From Clostridiales bacterium (GTDB taxonomy: Bacteria > Bacillota > Clostridia > Christensenellales > Aristaeellaceae): a DNA stretch of 42,880 bases. Under the pieces are notes generated by a model. It was not told where the DNA came from and made no database searches. It was given only the letters and a program-made list of their open reading frames with translations. Shown here one piece after another: positions 8,604 through 16,130 of the stretch. The translations under genes and the position numbers were made by a program. Where the stretch lies: NCBI GenBank assembly GCA_012728815.1, contig JAAYEI010000009.1, forward strand, positions 1 through 42,880, in the 5' to 3' direction. Position 1 is the first letter of the stretch. Every line of letters starts with the position of its first letter.

Positions 8604-9611
8604 CTACAGCAGGAAGATGCCCGCCTGGGCGCAGGCCGCCCGGGTGGCGCTGTCCCAGTGGGAGGACTGCACCTCGCCGATATGGGCCTTGCCCATCAGC
8701 AGCATGCACATGCGGCTCTGACCGATGCCCCCGCCCATGGCCGGGGGCAGCTCCCCGGCCAGCAAAGACCGGTGGAAGGGCAGCTGCCGCCTGTCCTCAC
8801 AGCCAGACAGGCGCAGCTGGAGGGCCAGGCTGTCCGGGTCAACCCGGATGCCCATGCTGGACAGCTCCATCGCGCAGCCCAGGGTCTCATGCCAAAAGAG
8901 GATGTCGCCGTTGAGCTGCCAGTCGTCATAGTCCGGCGCGCGGCCGTCATGGGGCTGGCCGGAGCGCAGCCTGCCGCCGATTTGCAAAATGCCCACCGAG
9001 CGGTGCTGCCGGGTGAAGGCCTCCTCGCGCTGCTTGGGGGTCAGCTGCGGCCAGCGGTCCTCCAGCTCCTGGGCGGTGGCAAAGGTCATGTCGTGCTTGA
9101 AGCGCAGCTTCAGCCGCGGGTATTTCCAGCGCAGCAGGTCGTAGGTGCAGATGATGGCGGTGGTGATGTTCTGCATGGCGTCCTTGAGGGTGTCCAGGCT
9201 GCGCTGGTCGTCAGTGATCACCTTTTCCCAGTCCCACTGGTCCACATAGATGGAGTGCAGGTTGTCCAGCTCCTCATCCCGTCGGATGGCGTTCATGTCG
9301 GTGTACAGGCCCTCCCCCACCGGGAACCCGTAGCGCTTGAGGGCCTGGCGCTTCCACTTGGCCAGGGAGTGCACCACCTGCACCTCCTCGCCGCTGTCGC
9401 GCACCTCAAAGCTGACCGGGCGCTCCACCCCGCTCAAATCGTCGTTCAGGCCGCTGCCCGCCTCCACAAACAGCGGCGCGGACACCCGCTTGAGGTTGAG
9501 CGCCTTGGACAGGAAATCGGTGAAGGTGTGCTTGATCAGCGCGATGCCCTCCTGGGTTTCATACAGGGTGAGCAGCGGGCGGTAATTGGGCGGGACGCGC
9601 AGGCTGTGCAT
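8604..9611 (-). CDS. asnA: Aspartate-ammonia ligase (asparagine synthetase A)
   Basis: Makes asparagine from aspartate, ammonia and ATP in the cytosol. The 335 residues match the family length of about 330. Recognisable segments include VVHSLAKWKRQALKRYGF, the YTDMNAIRRDE block, SIYVDQWDWEK, and the C-terminal class-II aminoacyl-tRNA-synthetase-like motif MGGGIGQSR. The ATG at 9611 is preceded by GAGAGG at good spacing. The gene is monocistronic with a terminator directly after the stop, and is divergent from the GH172 gene. A truncated relative lies about 1 kb downstream. Confidence 0.97.
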   Translation of the reverse strand: MHSLRVPPNYRPLLTLYETQEGIALIKHTFTDFLSKALNLKRVSAPLFVEAGSGLNDDLSGVERPVSFEVRDSGEEVQVVHSLAKWKRQALKRYGFPVGEGLYTDMNAIRRDEELDNLHSIYVDQWDWEKVITDDQRSLDTLKDAMQNITTAIICTYDLLRWKYPRLKLRFKHDMTFATAQELEDRWPQLTPKQREEAFTRQHRSVGILQIGGRLRSGQPHDGRAPDYDDWQLNGDILFWHETLGCAMELSSMGIRVDPDSLALQLRLSGCEDRRQLPFHRSLLAGELPPAMGGGIGQSRMCMLLMGKAHIGEVQSSHWDSATRAACAQAGIFLL

Positions 9612-9640
9612 GGCTACCTCTCATTCAGGCGTTTGCGCCC

Positions 9641-9670
9641 AGTGTAGGGCATGGCGCCCCGCGGGGTAAA
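9641..9670 (-). promoter_or_regulatory. Possible asnA promoter
   Basis: Minus strand TTTACC (9670-9665), 18 bases, TACACT (9646-9641), 29 bases before the asnA ATG. The match is moderate. Confidence 0.45.
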
Positions 9671-9713
9671 GCGGCAGCTGTGCTTTTTGTGTACCTGGGG
9701 GCACCCGGCCTGA

Positions 9714-9742
9714 TTGACACCCGTGGGCGGATGCTGTAGGTT
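9714..9742 (+). promoter_or_regulatory. GH172 gene promoter
   Basis: TTGACA (9714-9719), 17 bases, TAGGTT (9737-9742). It leaves a leader of about 80 bases before the ATG at 9831. Confidence 0.6.
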
Positions 9743-9830
9743 TTCAGCAAGCAAGCGGTTTGTGGCACAGGGCCTACACACGGGGCCTGCCCCGCGCGGG
9801 GAAATGAATACAGGAACGGAGGACGGAAAA

Positions 9831-10910
9831 ATGCAGTTCAATGGCTTGGGCATGAACCTGGGCAACCTGTCACGGCTGTCAATGGCCCAGTCCCGCTCCA
9901 TCAGCCCGGAAAACTTCACCGGGGACAAGGGCGGCGGCGGGCGCGCGGTGAGCGGGCTGGGCGCGGACTGCGCCCGGGACCTGGGCGTGGGCTGGAAGAT
10001 CTCCCCCGCCATCGTGGTGGCGGCCGGATCCACCTTTGAACTGGCGGACATCACGGGCCCCGGCGCCATCCAGCAGATGTGGATGACGCCCCTGGGCAGC
10101 TGGCGCTTCAACATCCTGCGCATCTACTGGGATGACCAGGAGCAGCCATCGGTGGAATGCCCCCTGGGGGATTTTTTCGCCTCCGGCTGGGGCAGCTACG
10201 CGCCGCTGGTCTCCCTGCCTGTGTGTGTCAACCCGGGCAGCGCCTTCAACTGCTACTGGGAGATGCCCTTCCGGAAGCGCTGCCGGGTCACCCTGGAAAA
10301 CATCGGGGAGGAGGACTTCCGCCTCTATTACCAGATCAACTACACCCTCACCCAGGTGCCGGCGGACTGCGCCTACTTCCACGCGCAGTTCCGCCGGGTC
10401 AACCCCCTGCCCTACAAGGAGGTCTACACCCTGGTGGACGGCATCCAGGGCCAGGGGCACTACGTGGGCACCTACATGGCCTGGGGCGTGAACAACAGCG
10501 GCTGGTGGGGCGAGGGCGAGATCAAGTTTTACATGGACGGCGACCAGGACTACCCCACCATCTGCGGCACGGGCACGGAGGATTATTTCTGCGGCTCCTA
10601 CAACTTTGAAAACAAGCAGACCCGGCAGTACGAGGCCTACACCACCCCCTACGCCGGGCTGCACCAGATCATCCGCCCGGACGGGCTCTACCAGTCCCAG
10701 ATGCGCTTTGGCATGTACCGCTGGCACATCATGGACCCGGTGCGCTTTGAGTACGACCTGCGGGTGACCATCCAGGCGCTGGGCTGGCGCAGCGGCGGGC
10801 GCTACCTGCCCCTGCAGGACGACATGGCCTCGGTCGCCTACTGGTACCAGGCCCTGCCCACCGCGCCCTTCCCCGCGCTGCCCCCGCGGGATGCCCTGGA
10901 AATCATCTGA
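9831..10910 (+). CDS. GH172 family glycoside hydrolase (former DUF2961)
   Basis: A 359-residue protein of the family once called DUF2961 and now GH172, whose characterised members act on difructose dianhydride I/fructofuranosides and on D-arabinan or other furanose and pyranose linkages. Visible hallmarks are the PGAIQQMWMT and LRIYWDDQEQPSVECPLGDFF region of the first jelly-roll, WWGEGEIKFYMDGD (E228, E230) and GTGTEDYFCGSYNF (E250); glutamates in the last two blocks are the expected catalytic pair. No signal peptide, so the enzyme appears cytosolic. The open frame begins at 9714, but the ATG at 9831 has GGAGGA in front and starts the conserved domain. It stands alone between a promoter and a terminator. 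Substrate cannot be told from sequence. Confidence 0.9.
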   Translation: MQFNGLGMNLGNLSRLSMAQSRSISPENFTGDKGGGGRAVSGLGADCARDLGVGWKISPAIVVAAGSTFELADITGPGAIQQMWMTPLGSWRFNILRIYWDDQEQPSVECPLGDFFASGWGSYAPLVSLPVCVNPGSAFNCYWEMPFRKRCRVTLENIGEEDFRLYYQINYTLTQVPADCAYFHAQFRRVNPLPYKEVYTLVDGIQGQGHYVGTYMAWGVNNSGWWGEGEIKFYMDGDQDYPTICGTGTEDYFCGSYNFENKQTRQYEAYTTPYAGLHQIIRPDGLYQSQMRFGMYRWHIMDPVRFEYDLRVTIQALGWRSGGRYLPLQDDMASVAYWYQALPTAPFPALPPRDALEII

Positions 10911-10949
10911 GGGCCGGCCGCCCCGCGGCCAGCGGCTGCTAAAAACGCG

Positions 10950-10981
10950 AAACCCGGCAAAACGATCTGCCGGGTTTTGTG
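10950..10981. terminator. Bidirectional terminator between GH172 and ATPase genes
   Basis: Ten-base stem AAACCCGGCA/TGCCGGGTTT (10950-10959 with 10968-10977), T-rich on the plus side and A-rich before it, so it can serve both the GH172 gene and the converging ABC operon. Confidence 0.8.
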
Positions 10982-11021
10982 TTGCCCCCCGCCTCAAGCG
11001 GGGCCTGCCGGCCGGCGCGGC

Positions 11022-12146
11022 CTAGAACAGCAGGCTCTGCTCGGTCTGGGGGTCAAACAGCTGCACCACCTTGCTCTGGAAGCTGAAGTGGATGGTCTGG
11101 CCCGCCTCCAGTATGGCGCGCTGGGCGGGGCTCAGGTCCACCGTGGGCACCCGCAGGATGACGTTTTGCTCGCCCTCGCGCAGGATGTGCAGGTGCAGCT
11201 CCGACCCCATCATCTCGTTGACCGCGATGCTGCCCTTCAGGCTGTTGTCCCGGGCCTCAAACAGCGCCTGGGCGTGCTCCGGGCGCACGCCCAGCTTGAC
11301 CGCCTGGCTGGCGATGCAACGCTTTCGCAGCAGCTGCGCGCGCTCCCCCTCAAGCCTCAGGCGGAAGCCCGGCAGCACCACCGTGTACTCCCCGGCGTCC
11401 TCCTCCAGCTCGGCGTCAAAGACGTTCATCTGCGGGCTGCCGATGAAGCCGGCCACAAACAGGTTCTGCGGCTTTTCAAACACCTCCTGGGGGCTGCCCA
11501 CCTGCTGGATGAAGCCGTCCTTCATGATGACGATGCGGTCGCCCAGGGTCATGGCCTCGGTCTGGTCGTGGGTGACGTAGACAAAGGTGGTGTCCAGGCG
11601 CCGGCGCAGCAGGATGATCTCCGCGCGCATCTGGTTGCGCAGCTTGGCGTCCAGGTTTGACAGCGGCTCGTCCATCAGAAAGACCTGGGGCTCGCGCACG
11701 ATGGCCCGGCCGATGGCCGCCCGCTGGCGCTGGCCGCCGGACAGGGCCCGGGGCTTGCGGTCCAGGTAGGCCTCGATGCCCAGGATGTGGGCCGCCTGCA
11801 CCACCCGGCGGTGCACCTCCTCCTGGGGAATCTTGCGGATGCGCAGGGAAAAGGCCAGGTTCTCATACACGCTGATGTGCGGGTAGAGGGCATAGTTCTG
11901 GAAGACCATGGCGATGTCCCGGTCCTTGGGCTCCACATCGTTGACCACCCGGTCGCCGATTTTGAGAATGCCCTCGGAGATGTCCTCCAGCCCGGCGATC
12001 ATGCGCAGGGTGGTGGATTTGCCGCAGCCCGAGGGGCCCACAAAGACCACGAACTCCTTGTCCTTGATCTCCAGGTTGAAGTCCTGGACGGCCACCACCT
12101 TGTTGTCATAGATTTTCTTGACATGCTCCAGTGTCACGCTTGCCAT
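11022..12146 (-). CDS. ugpC: Sugar ABC transporter ATP-binding protein (MsmK/UgpC type)
   Basis: ATPase subunit that drives carbohydrate ABC importers. The 374 residues show Walker A GPSGCGKST (37-45), Q-loop VFQNYALYPH, signature LSGGQRQR (135-142), Walker B VFLMDEP (155-161), switch histidine H193 and a C-terminal MalK-like TOBE/OB region (about 240-374) with LGVRPEH. It is the last gene of the maltodextrin-type operon: its AAGGAG site overlaps the stop of the upstream permease, with 12 bases between the genes. Proteins of this class commonly serve several importers, and the galactoside-type importer at 3965-7287 has no ATPase, so sharing is likely (inference). Confidence 0.95.
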   Translation of the reverse strand: MASVTLEHVKKIYDNKVVAVQDFNLEIKDKEFVVFVGPSGCGKSTTLRMIAGLEDISEGILKIGDRVVNDVEPKDRDIAMVFQNYALYPHISVYENLAFSLRIRKIPQEEVHRRVVQAAHILGIEAYLDRKPRALSGGQRQRAAIGRAIVREPQVFLMDEPLSNLDAKLRNQMRAEIILLRRRLDTTFVYVTHDQTEAMTLGDRIVIMKDGFIQQVGSPQEVFEKPQNLFVAGFIGSPQMNVFDAELEEDAGEYTVVLPGFRLRLEGERAQLLRKRCIASQAVKLGVRPEHAQALFEARDNSLKGSIAVNEMMGSELHLHILREGEQNVILRVPTVDLSPAQRAILEAGQTIHFSFQSKVVQLFDPQTEQSLLF

Positions 12147-12158
12147 GCTCGTCTCTCC

Positions 12159-13100
12159 TTACCCTTTCACGGCGCCGCCGGTGACGCCCTCCACATAGTA
12201 GCGCTGCAGCAGGAAGAACAGGATGGTGATGGGGATGGCCACCAGCACGCCGCCCGCGCAGAACCTTGTAAAATATCCCTGGAAGTCCAGCGTGTTCACC
12301 CAGCGGTAGAGACCCACCGCCACGTTGTAGCTATCCGACTTGCCAAAGGCCACGTAGGAGGCGAAGACATAGTCGCCCCAGGGGGCCATGAAGCCCATGA
12401 GGATGGTGTAGATGACGATGGGCTTGCTCAAGGGCATGATGATGCGCCGGAACACATAAAAGCGCGTGGCGCCGTCAATGCGGGCGGACTCATCCAGGCT
12501 CTTGGGGATGGTGTCAAAAAAGCCCTTGGAGATGTAGTAGCCCATGCCCGAGCTGGCCACATAGATGAGGATGAGCCCGGGGATGGCGCCCTCCTGGGTG
12601 AGGCCAAACTGCTTGAGCAGGAAATACAGCGCGATCAGGGTCAGGAAGCCCGGGAACATGCCCAGCACCAGGATCATGTTCATGATGAAGCGGCGGCCCC
12701 GGAAGCGCATGCGGGAGAGCACATAGCTGACCGACAGCACCATGCCCGTCTGCAGCACTGAGACAAACAGGGCGATGGTCAGGGTGTTGGTGTACCAGCG
12801 CAGGTAGCGCCCGTCCTCAAACAGGAAGCGGTAGTTGTCCAGGGAGAAGGCCTTGGGCACCAGGTAGCTGACCATGCCGCCGTCCTCGGTCAGGTAGGAG
12901 CGGAAGGACTGCAGCACCAGGAAGAGAAAGGGCGCAAGCCAGACCACGCTGATGATGACCAGCGCCGTGTAGATGGCGCGGTTGGCCCGGCGCTCCGCCG
13001 CCTTTTTGCTGCGCGGGGCAGGGGGCTGCACCTCCCGGATGACGCCGGCCTGGTGGTCGATGTAGGTCTCCACCTCGGGAATCGCGTCGCGCTTTGCCAT
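12159..13100 (-). CDS. Maltodextrin-type ABC permease (MalG type)
   Basis: Membrane subunit, 313 residues, about six membrane segments, with coupling loop ESARIDGATRFYVFRR and the C-terminal VEGVTGGAVKG typical of MalG proteins. A charged cytosolic stretch of about 40 residues precedes the first helix. The ATG at 13100 shares its A with the TAA of the upstream permease (TAATG), so translation is coupled. Context (MalE-type binding protein, amylase, MalQ) points to maltose or maltodextrin import. Confidence 0.94.
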   Translation of the reverse strand: MAKRDAIPEVETYIDHQAGVIREVQPPAPRSKKAAERRANRAIYTALVIISVVWLAPFLFLVLQSFRSYLTEDGGMVSYLVPKAFSLDNYRFLFEDGRYLRWYTNTLTIALFVSVLQTGMVLSVSYVLSRMRFRGRRFIMNMILVLGMFPGFLTLIALYFLLKQFGLTQEGAIPGLILIYVASSGMGYYISKGFFDTIPKSLDESARIDGATRFYVFRRIIMPLSKPIVIYTILMGFMAPWGDYVFASYVAFGKSDSYNVAVGLYRWVNTLDFQGYFTRFCAGGVLVAIPITILFFLLQRYYVEGVTGGAVKG

Positions 13101-14581
13101 TACTGGAAGTCCTCCTCATGCTTCACCGAGGGGATCATGTTGTAGACCACCACGTTGATCAGCGCGGTGACCACAAACACGATGATACCGATCACCGCGG
13201 CCATCTTGTAATCGGTGTTGTTGACGGTCATCTTGTACAGCCAGGTGATGAGCAGGTCGGTGTAGCCGGCGTTGCCGCCCAGCTCCATGGACATGGGCCC
13301 GCCCCCGGAGAGCAGGAAGATGACGTTGAAGTTGTTGATGTTGCCGATGAAGGAGGTGAGCAGGTAGGGCCCGGTCACAAACAGCATGTAGGGCAGGGTA
13401 ATCTTGCCGTACATCTGCACCGCGTTGGCCCCGTCAATGCGCGCGGACTCATACAGGTCCGCCGGGATGTTCATCAGGATGCCCGTGGCGATCAGCATCA
13501 GGTAGGGGATGCCGATCCAGATGTTGATGACGATGATGGTCACCCGCGCCCAGGTGGGGTTGGTCCAAAACGGCAGCGCCTCCGAAATCCAGCCCCATTT
13601 CATCAGGTAGGAGTTGATGAGGCCGTCCGCCGCGAACATCTTGGACACGTACAGGAGGCTGACAAACTGCGGGATGGCGATGGTCATCACCAGGATGGTG
13701 CGCCACAGCTTCTTGAGGCGGATGCCCTTCTTGTTGATCATGATGGCCACCATCATCCCCAGAAAATAGTTGAGGAAGGTGGCGAAAAAGGCCCAGATCA
13801 GCGTCCACAGCAGCACCTGGGAGAAGGTGGAGCCATAGTTGGCGCTGCCGGCGGACAGCATGGTGCGGAAGTTGCTCAGCCCCACCCAGGTAAACAGCTT
13901 GCCCGGGGGCTGGTGGTTGTAGTCATAGTTGGTGAAGGCCACCAGCACCATGAACACGATGGGCACAATGGTGAACAGGAAGATGCCCAGGGTGGGCAGG
14001 GCCAGCAGGGTCTTGTGGAACTGGCTGTCCGCCAGGGCGGCCACGTCCTCCCGCGCGGTTTTCAGCGGCTTGCCGGCCTGCTGCAGCCGCTGGCTGATCC
14101 TGTTCTGCCGCACGTTCACCCGCCAGGTGTACAGGAAGGCCAGCACAAAAAACAGGGTGAGCACCCCGTAGAGCAGGATGAGGAAGCTGTTGTCGCCATA
14201 CACGGTCACCCGGCCCTGGCGGGTGGTCTCCACATCGCCCAGGGTGCCCCACTTGGCCAGGTAGGCGCCGCCAAAGAACAGCATGTACAGCAGGAAGACC
14301 GCCTGGAACAGCAGGAAGAGCAGGCCGCGCATCACCTGGCCCCGGGCAATGGAGCCAAAGCCCATGATGAAGAAGGAGGTTCTGGTCTTCCAGTCGCCCT
14401 CCATAAAGGTGAGCGCCAGGTCCCTCAGCTCATGCCAGGCGCCCCGCGCCAGGCGCCCCAGCGCGCGCAGCAGCCCCAGCAGGCCCCGGCCCAGGCGGCC
14501 GGGCAGGCCGGTCAAAAAAGCCGCCAGGCGCCGCAGCGCCTTCTGCGGGCGGGTCAAGCCCAAATATTCCAGATCAGCCAT
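13100..14581 (-). CDS. Maltodextrin-type ABC permease (MalF type) with long N-terminus
   Basis: Membrane subunit, 493 residues, longer than the roughly 430-450 common in Firmicutes MalF proteins. The core carries the coupling loop ESARIDGANAVQMYGKI and NINNFNVIFLLSGGGP, typical of MalF. Two additional membrane segments lie around residues 85-160. The first 60 residues form a basic, Leu/Gly/Arg-rich stretch (for example GRLGRGLLGLLRALGRLARG) that looks like an amphipathic helix and has no counterpart in the other permease pair. The ATG at 14581 is preceded by AGGTGAGG. It follows the binding-protein gene after a strong terminator-like hairpin and a 14-bp palindrome. Confidence 0.93.
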   Translation of the reverse strand: MADLEYLGLTRPQKALRRLAAFLTGLPGRLGRGLLGLLRALGRLARGAWHELRDLALTFMEGDWKTRTSFFIMGFGSIARGQVMRGLLFLLFQAVFLLYMLFFGGAYLAKWGTLGDVETTRQGRVTVYGDNSFLILLYGVLTLFFVLAFLYTWRVNVRQNRISQRLQQAGKPLKTAREDVAALADSQFHKTLLALPTLGIFLFTIVPIVFMVLVAFTNYDYNHQPPGKLFTWVGLSNFRTMLSAGSANYGSTFSQVLLWTLIWAFFATFLNYFLGMMVAIMINKKGIRLKKLWRTILVMTIAIPQFVSLLYVSKMFAADGLINSYLMKWGWISEALPFWTNPTWARVTIIVINIWIGIPYLMLIATGILMNIPADLYESARIDGANAVQMYGKITLPYMLFVTGPYLLTSFIGNINNFNVIFLLSGGGPMSMELGGNAGYTDLLITWLYKMTVNNTDYKMAAVIGIIVFVVTALINVVVYNMIPSVKHEEDFQ

Positions 14582-14656
14582 GATACCTCACCTGTCTGTG
14601 CCCGGGCATGGCGCGAGGCCTGCCCGGGTCAATTGTCAACTGGTACCATCATCAAG

Positions 14657-14670
14657 CGATTGATCAATCG
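14657..14670. promoter_or_regulatory. 14-bp perfect palindrome upstream of the MalF-type gene
   Basis: CGATTGATCAATCG is a perfect palindrome 76 bases before the permease ATG. It directly follows (minus strand) a TTGACC that could be a -35 element, with GATGAT 16 bases further on, so it may be an operator inside a weak secondary promoter. The promoter match is weak. Confidence 0.4.
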
Positions 14671-14679
14671 GTCAAGGGT

Positions 14680-14711
14680 AAAAAAGACGGGCTGGGGGAA
14701 GCCCCCAGCCC
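14680..14711 (-). terminator. Hairpin between MalE-type and MalF-type genes
   Basis: Perfect 10-bp stem (14689-14698 with 14702-14711, three-base loop) followed on the minus strand by GTC and six T. It is a full intrinsic terminator placed 13 bases after the binding-protein stop, so the downstream permeases depend on read-through or on a secondary promoter. Confidence 0.85.
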
Positions 14712-14723
14712 AGGTACGGGATC

Positions 14724-15947
14724 CTATTGCGGGTTGGCCAGGCCGATGAGGATGTCCTGGAACTGGGTCAGGCGCTCCATCAGCTGCTCGTCCGTCAGGT
14801 CGTTGAGCTTGCCGGCGATGACGTCATCGCCCAGGCCCGTGGCGGTGGACCAGTAGTCCCCGGGGTACTGGCCCTGGCCCATGGTGTGCTGCAGCTGCTC
14901 AGCCAGCGCGGAGAGCACGAAGTCCGCCTTGACGGCCTCAGACTGCTGCACGTTCAGGTTGGAGGGGCCCCAGCCGGACTGCTCAAAGCGGGCGGCCTGG
15001 ACTTCCTCGCCGGTCAGGTAGAGGGCCAGCGCGTCACAGGCGGCCAGCTTGGCCTCATCCACCTGGGGCTTGACGCCCAGCATCTTGAAGCCGCCAAAGC
15101 CGGACAGCTGGTAGGCCGTGCCATCCACCTCAAAGGTGGGCAGCTTGGTGGCCGCATAGTTGTCGCCAAAGGCCTTGCTCAGGGTCTCACGGGCCCAGGT
15201 GCCCACCACGATGGCCGCGTAGTTGGTGGCGTTGTCCGCGGAGGAGCCGTTGACGAAGGCGGGGCTCTTGGCCAGGGCGATCATGCCCTTGAGCGCGGCC
15301 AGGCCTTCGGGGGAGGCGTAGTTGATGTTGGCCTTGACCAGGTTGCCCGCGTCATCCACATCATAGGTGACGGTGGCGCCGGTGCCAAAGAAGAAGGCGG
15401 TCTGGTACCAGCCGGAGTTGATCTCAAAGTACACGCTCTTGCCCGCGGCCTCGGCCTGGGCCAGCACGCCCTCCAGGGTGGAGGGGTCGGTGATGACGGA
15501 CTTGTCATAGTTCAGAAAGTAGCCGTTGTCGCTGGTCATGGGGTAGGCGTAGACCAGCCCGCCCAGGGTGACCGCGGCCACGGAGCCGGCGTCGTTTTGC
15601 TCAGCGACCAGGGCGGCGTTCTCCTCAGACAGCTCCACCAGAGCGCCGGCGGCCACCAGGCGCGCCAGCTGGTCCTGCGCGAAGGCGAAGATGTCGGCGC
15701 CACCTTCCACGTCGGTGATCATGTTGGTGGCGGAGTCGCCCTCGCCCACCGCCTCAATCAGGGCGGTCAGGCCGGCATACTGGGGGTTGGCGGCCTTGAA
15801 CTCCTCCACCTTGGCGTGGGTAAGGTCCACCATGGCGTCCGCCACCCAGATCTTGACCTCGCCGGAGAAGCCTTCGGCCTGGGCGACCGCCCCAAACAGG
15901 GACAGCGCCAGGGCCAGGGACAGAACAAGCGCGAAAATTTTCCTCAT
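14724..15947 (-). CDS. Maltodextrin-type ABC solute-binding protein (MalE-like)
   Basis: Extracytoplasmic binding protein, 407 residues. MalE-like features include WVADAMVDLTHAKVEEFKAA near the mature N-terminus, DIFAFAQDQLARLVAAGALV, and the AYPMTSDNGYFLNYDKSV block. The signal peptide (MRKIFALVLSLALALSLFGA, cleavage after AQA at residue 24) has no cysteine and no lipobox. The frame is open to 16025, but the ATG at 15947 has AAGGAGG at correct spacing and begins the signal peptide. The gene has its own strong promoter with two overlapping operator-like palindromes, so it is probably repressed by a LacI-family protein and induced by maltodextrins (inference). Confidence 0.93.
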   Translation of the reverse strand: MRKIFALVLSLALALSLFGAVAQAEGFSGEVKIWVADAMVDLTHAKVEEFKAANPQYAGLTALIEAVGEGDSATNMITDVEGGADIFAFAQDQLARLVAAGALVELSEENAALVAEQNDAGSVAAVTLGGLVYAYPMTSDNGYFLNYDKSVITDPSTLEGVLAQAEAAGKSVYFEINSGWYQTAFFFGTGATVTYDVDDAGNLVKANINYASPEGLAALKGMIALAKSPAFVNGSSADNATNYAAIVVGTWARETLSKAFGDNYAATKLPTFEVDGTAYQLSGFGGFKMLGVKPQVDEAKLAACDALALYLTGEEVQAARFEQSGWGPSNLNVQQSEAVKADFVLSALAEQLQHTMGQGQYPGDYWSTATGLGDDVIAGKLNDLTDEQLMERLTQFQDILIGLANPQ

Positions 15948-16023
15948 GTGTCCTCCTTGTTGTGAAGGGCGTTTTCGCCCAATCAGGTTGAATAGGGGCA
16001 GATTTGCCCATCTCGTTGCCTGC

Positions 16024-16052
16024 ATTATACCCGCTGGGTGGCCGGATGTAAA
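16024..16052 (-). promoter_or_regulatory. Promoter of the maltodextrin ABC operon
   Basis: Minus strand TTTACA (16052-16047), 17 bases, consensus TATAAT (16029-16024), about 77 bases before the binding-protein ATG. Confidence 0.85.
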
Positions 16053-16076
16053 CGTTTTTTTGTAAAAACGTTTTCA
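16047..16076. promoter_or_regulatory. Tandem LacI/CcpA-type operators
   Basis: Two CG-centred palindromes, AAACGTTT (16050-16057) and AAAACGTTTT (16065-16074), lie with centres 16 bases apart. The first overlaps the -35 element. The form, A-rich then CG then T-rich, is that of LacI-family operators, including MalR and CcpA sites. A related site lies at the malQ promoter. Confidence 0.65.
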
Positions 16077-16130
16077 GATGCTAGGTTGCCTTGTGCCATA
16101 TAGGAAAACAGAGGGTCTTTCCCGCCCGGG

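Noticed and set aside
13094-14749. 551-codon plus-strand open frame opposite the MalF-type gene
   Set aside because: His/Gln/Gly-rich nonsense translation typical of the complement of a membrane protein gene in GC-rich DNA.
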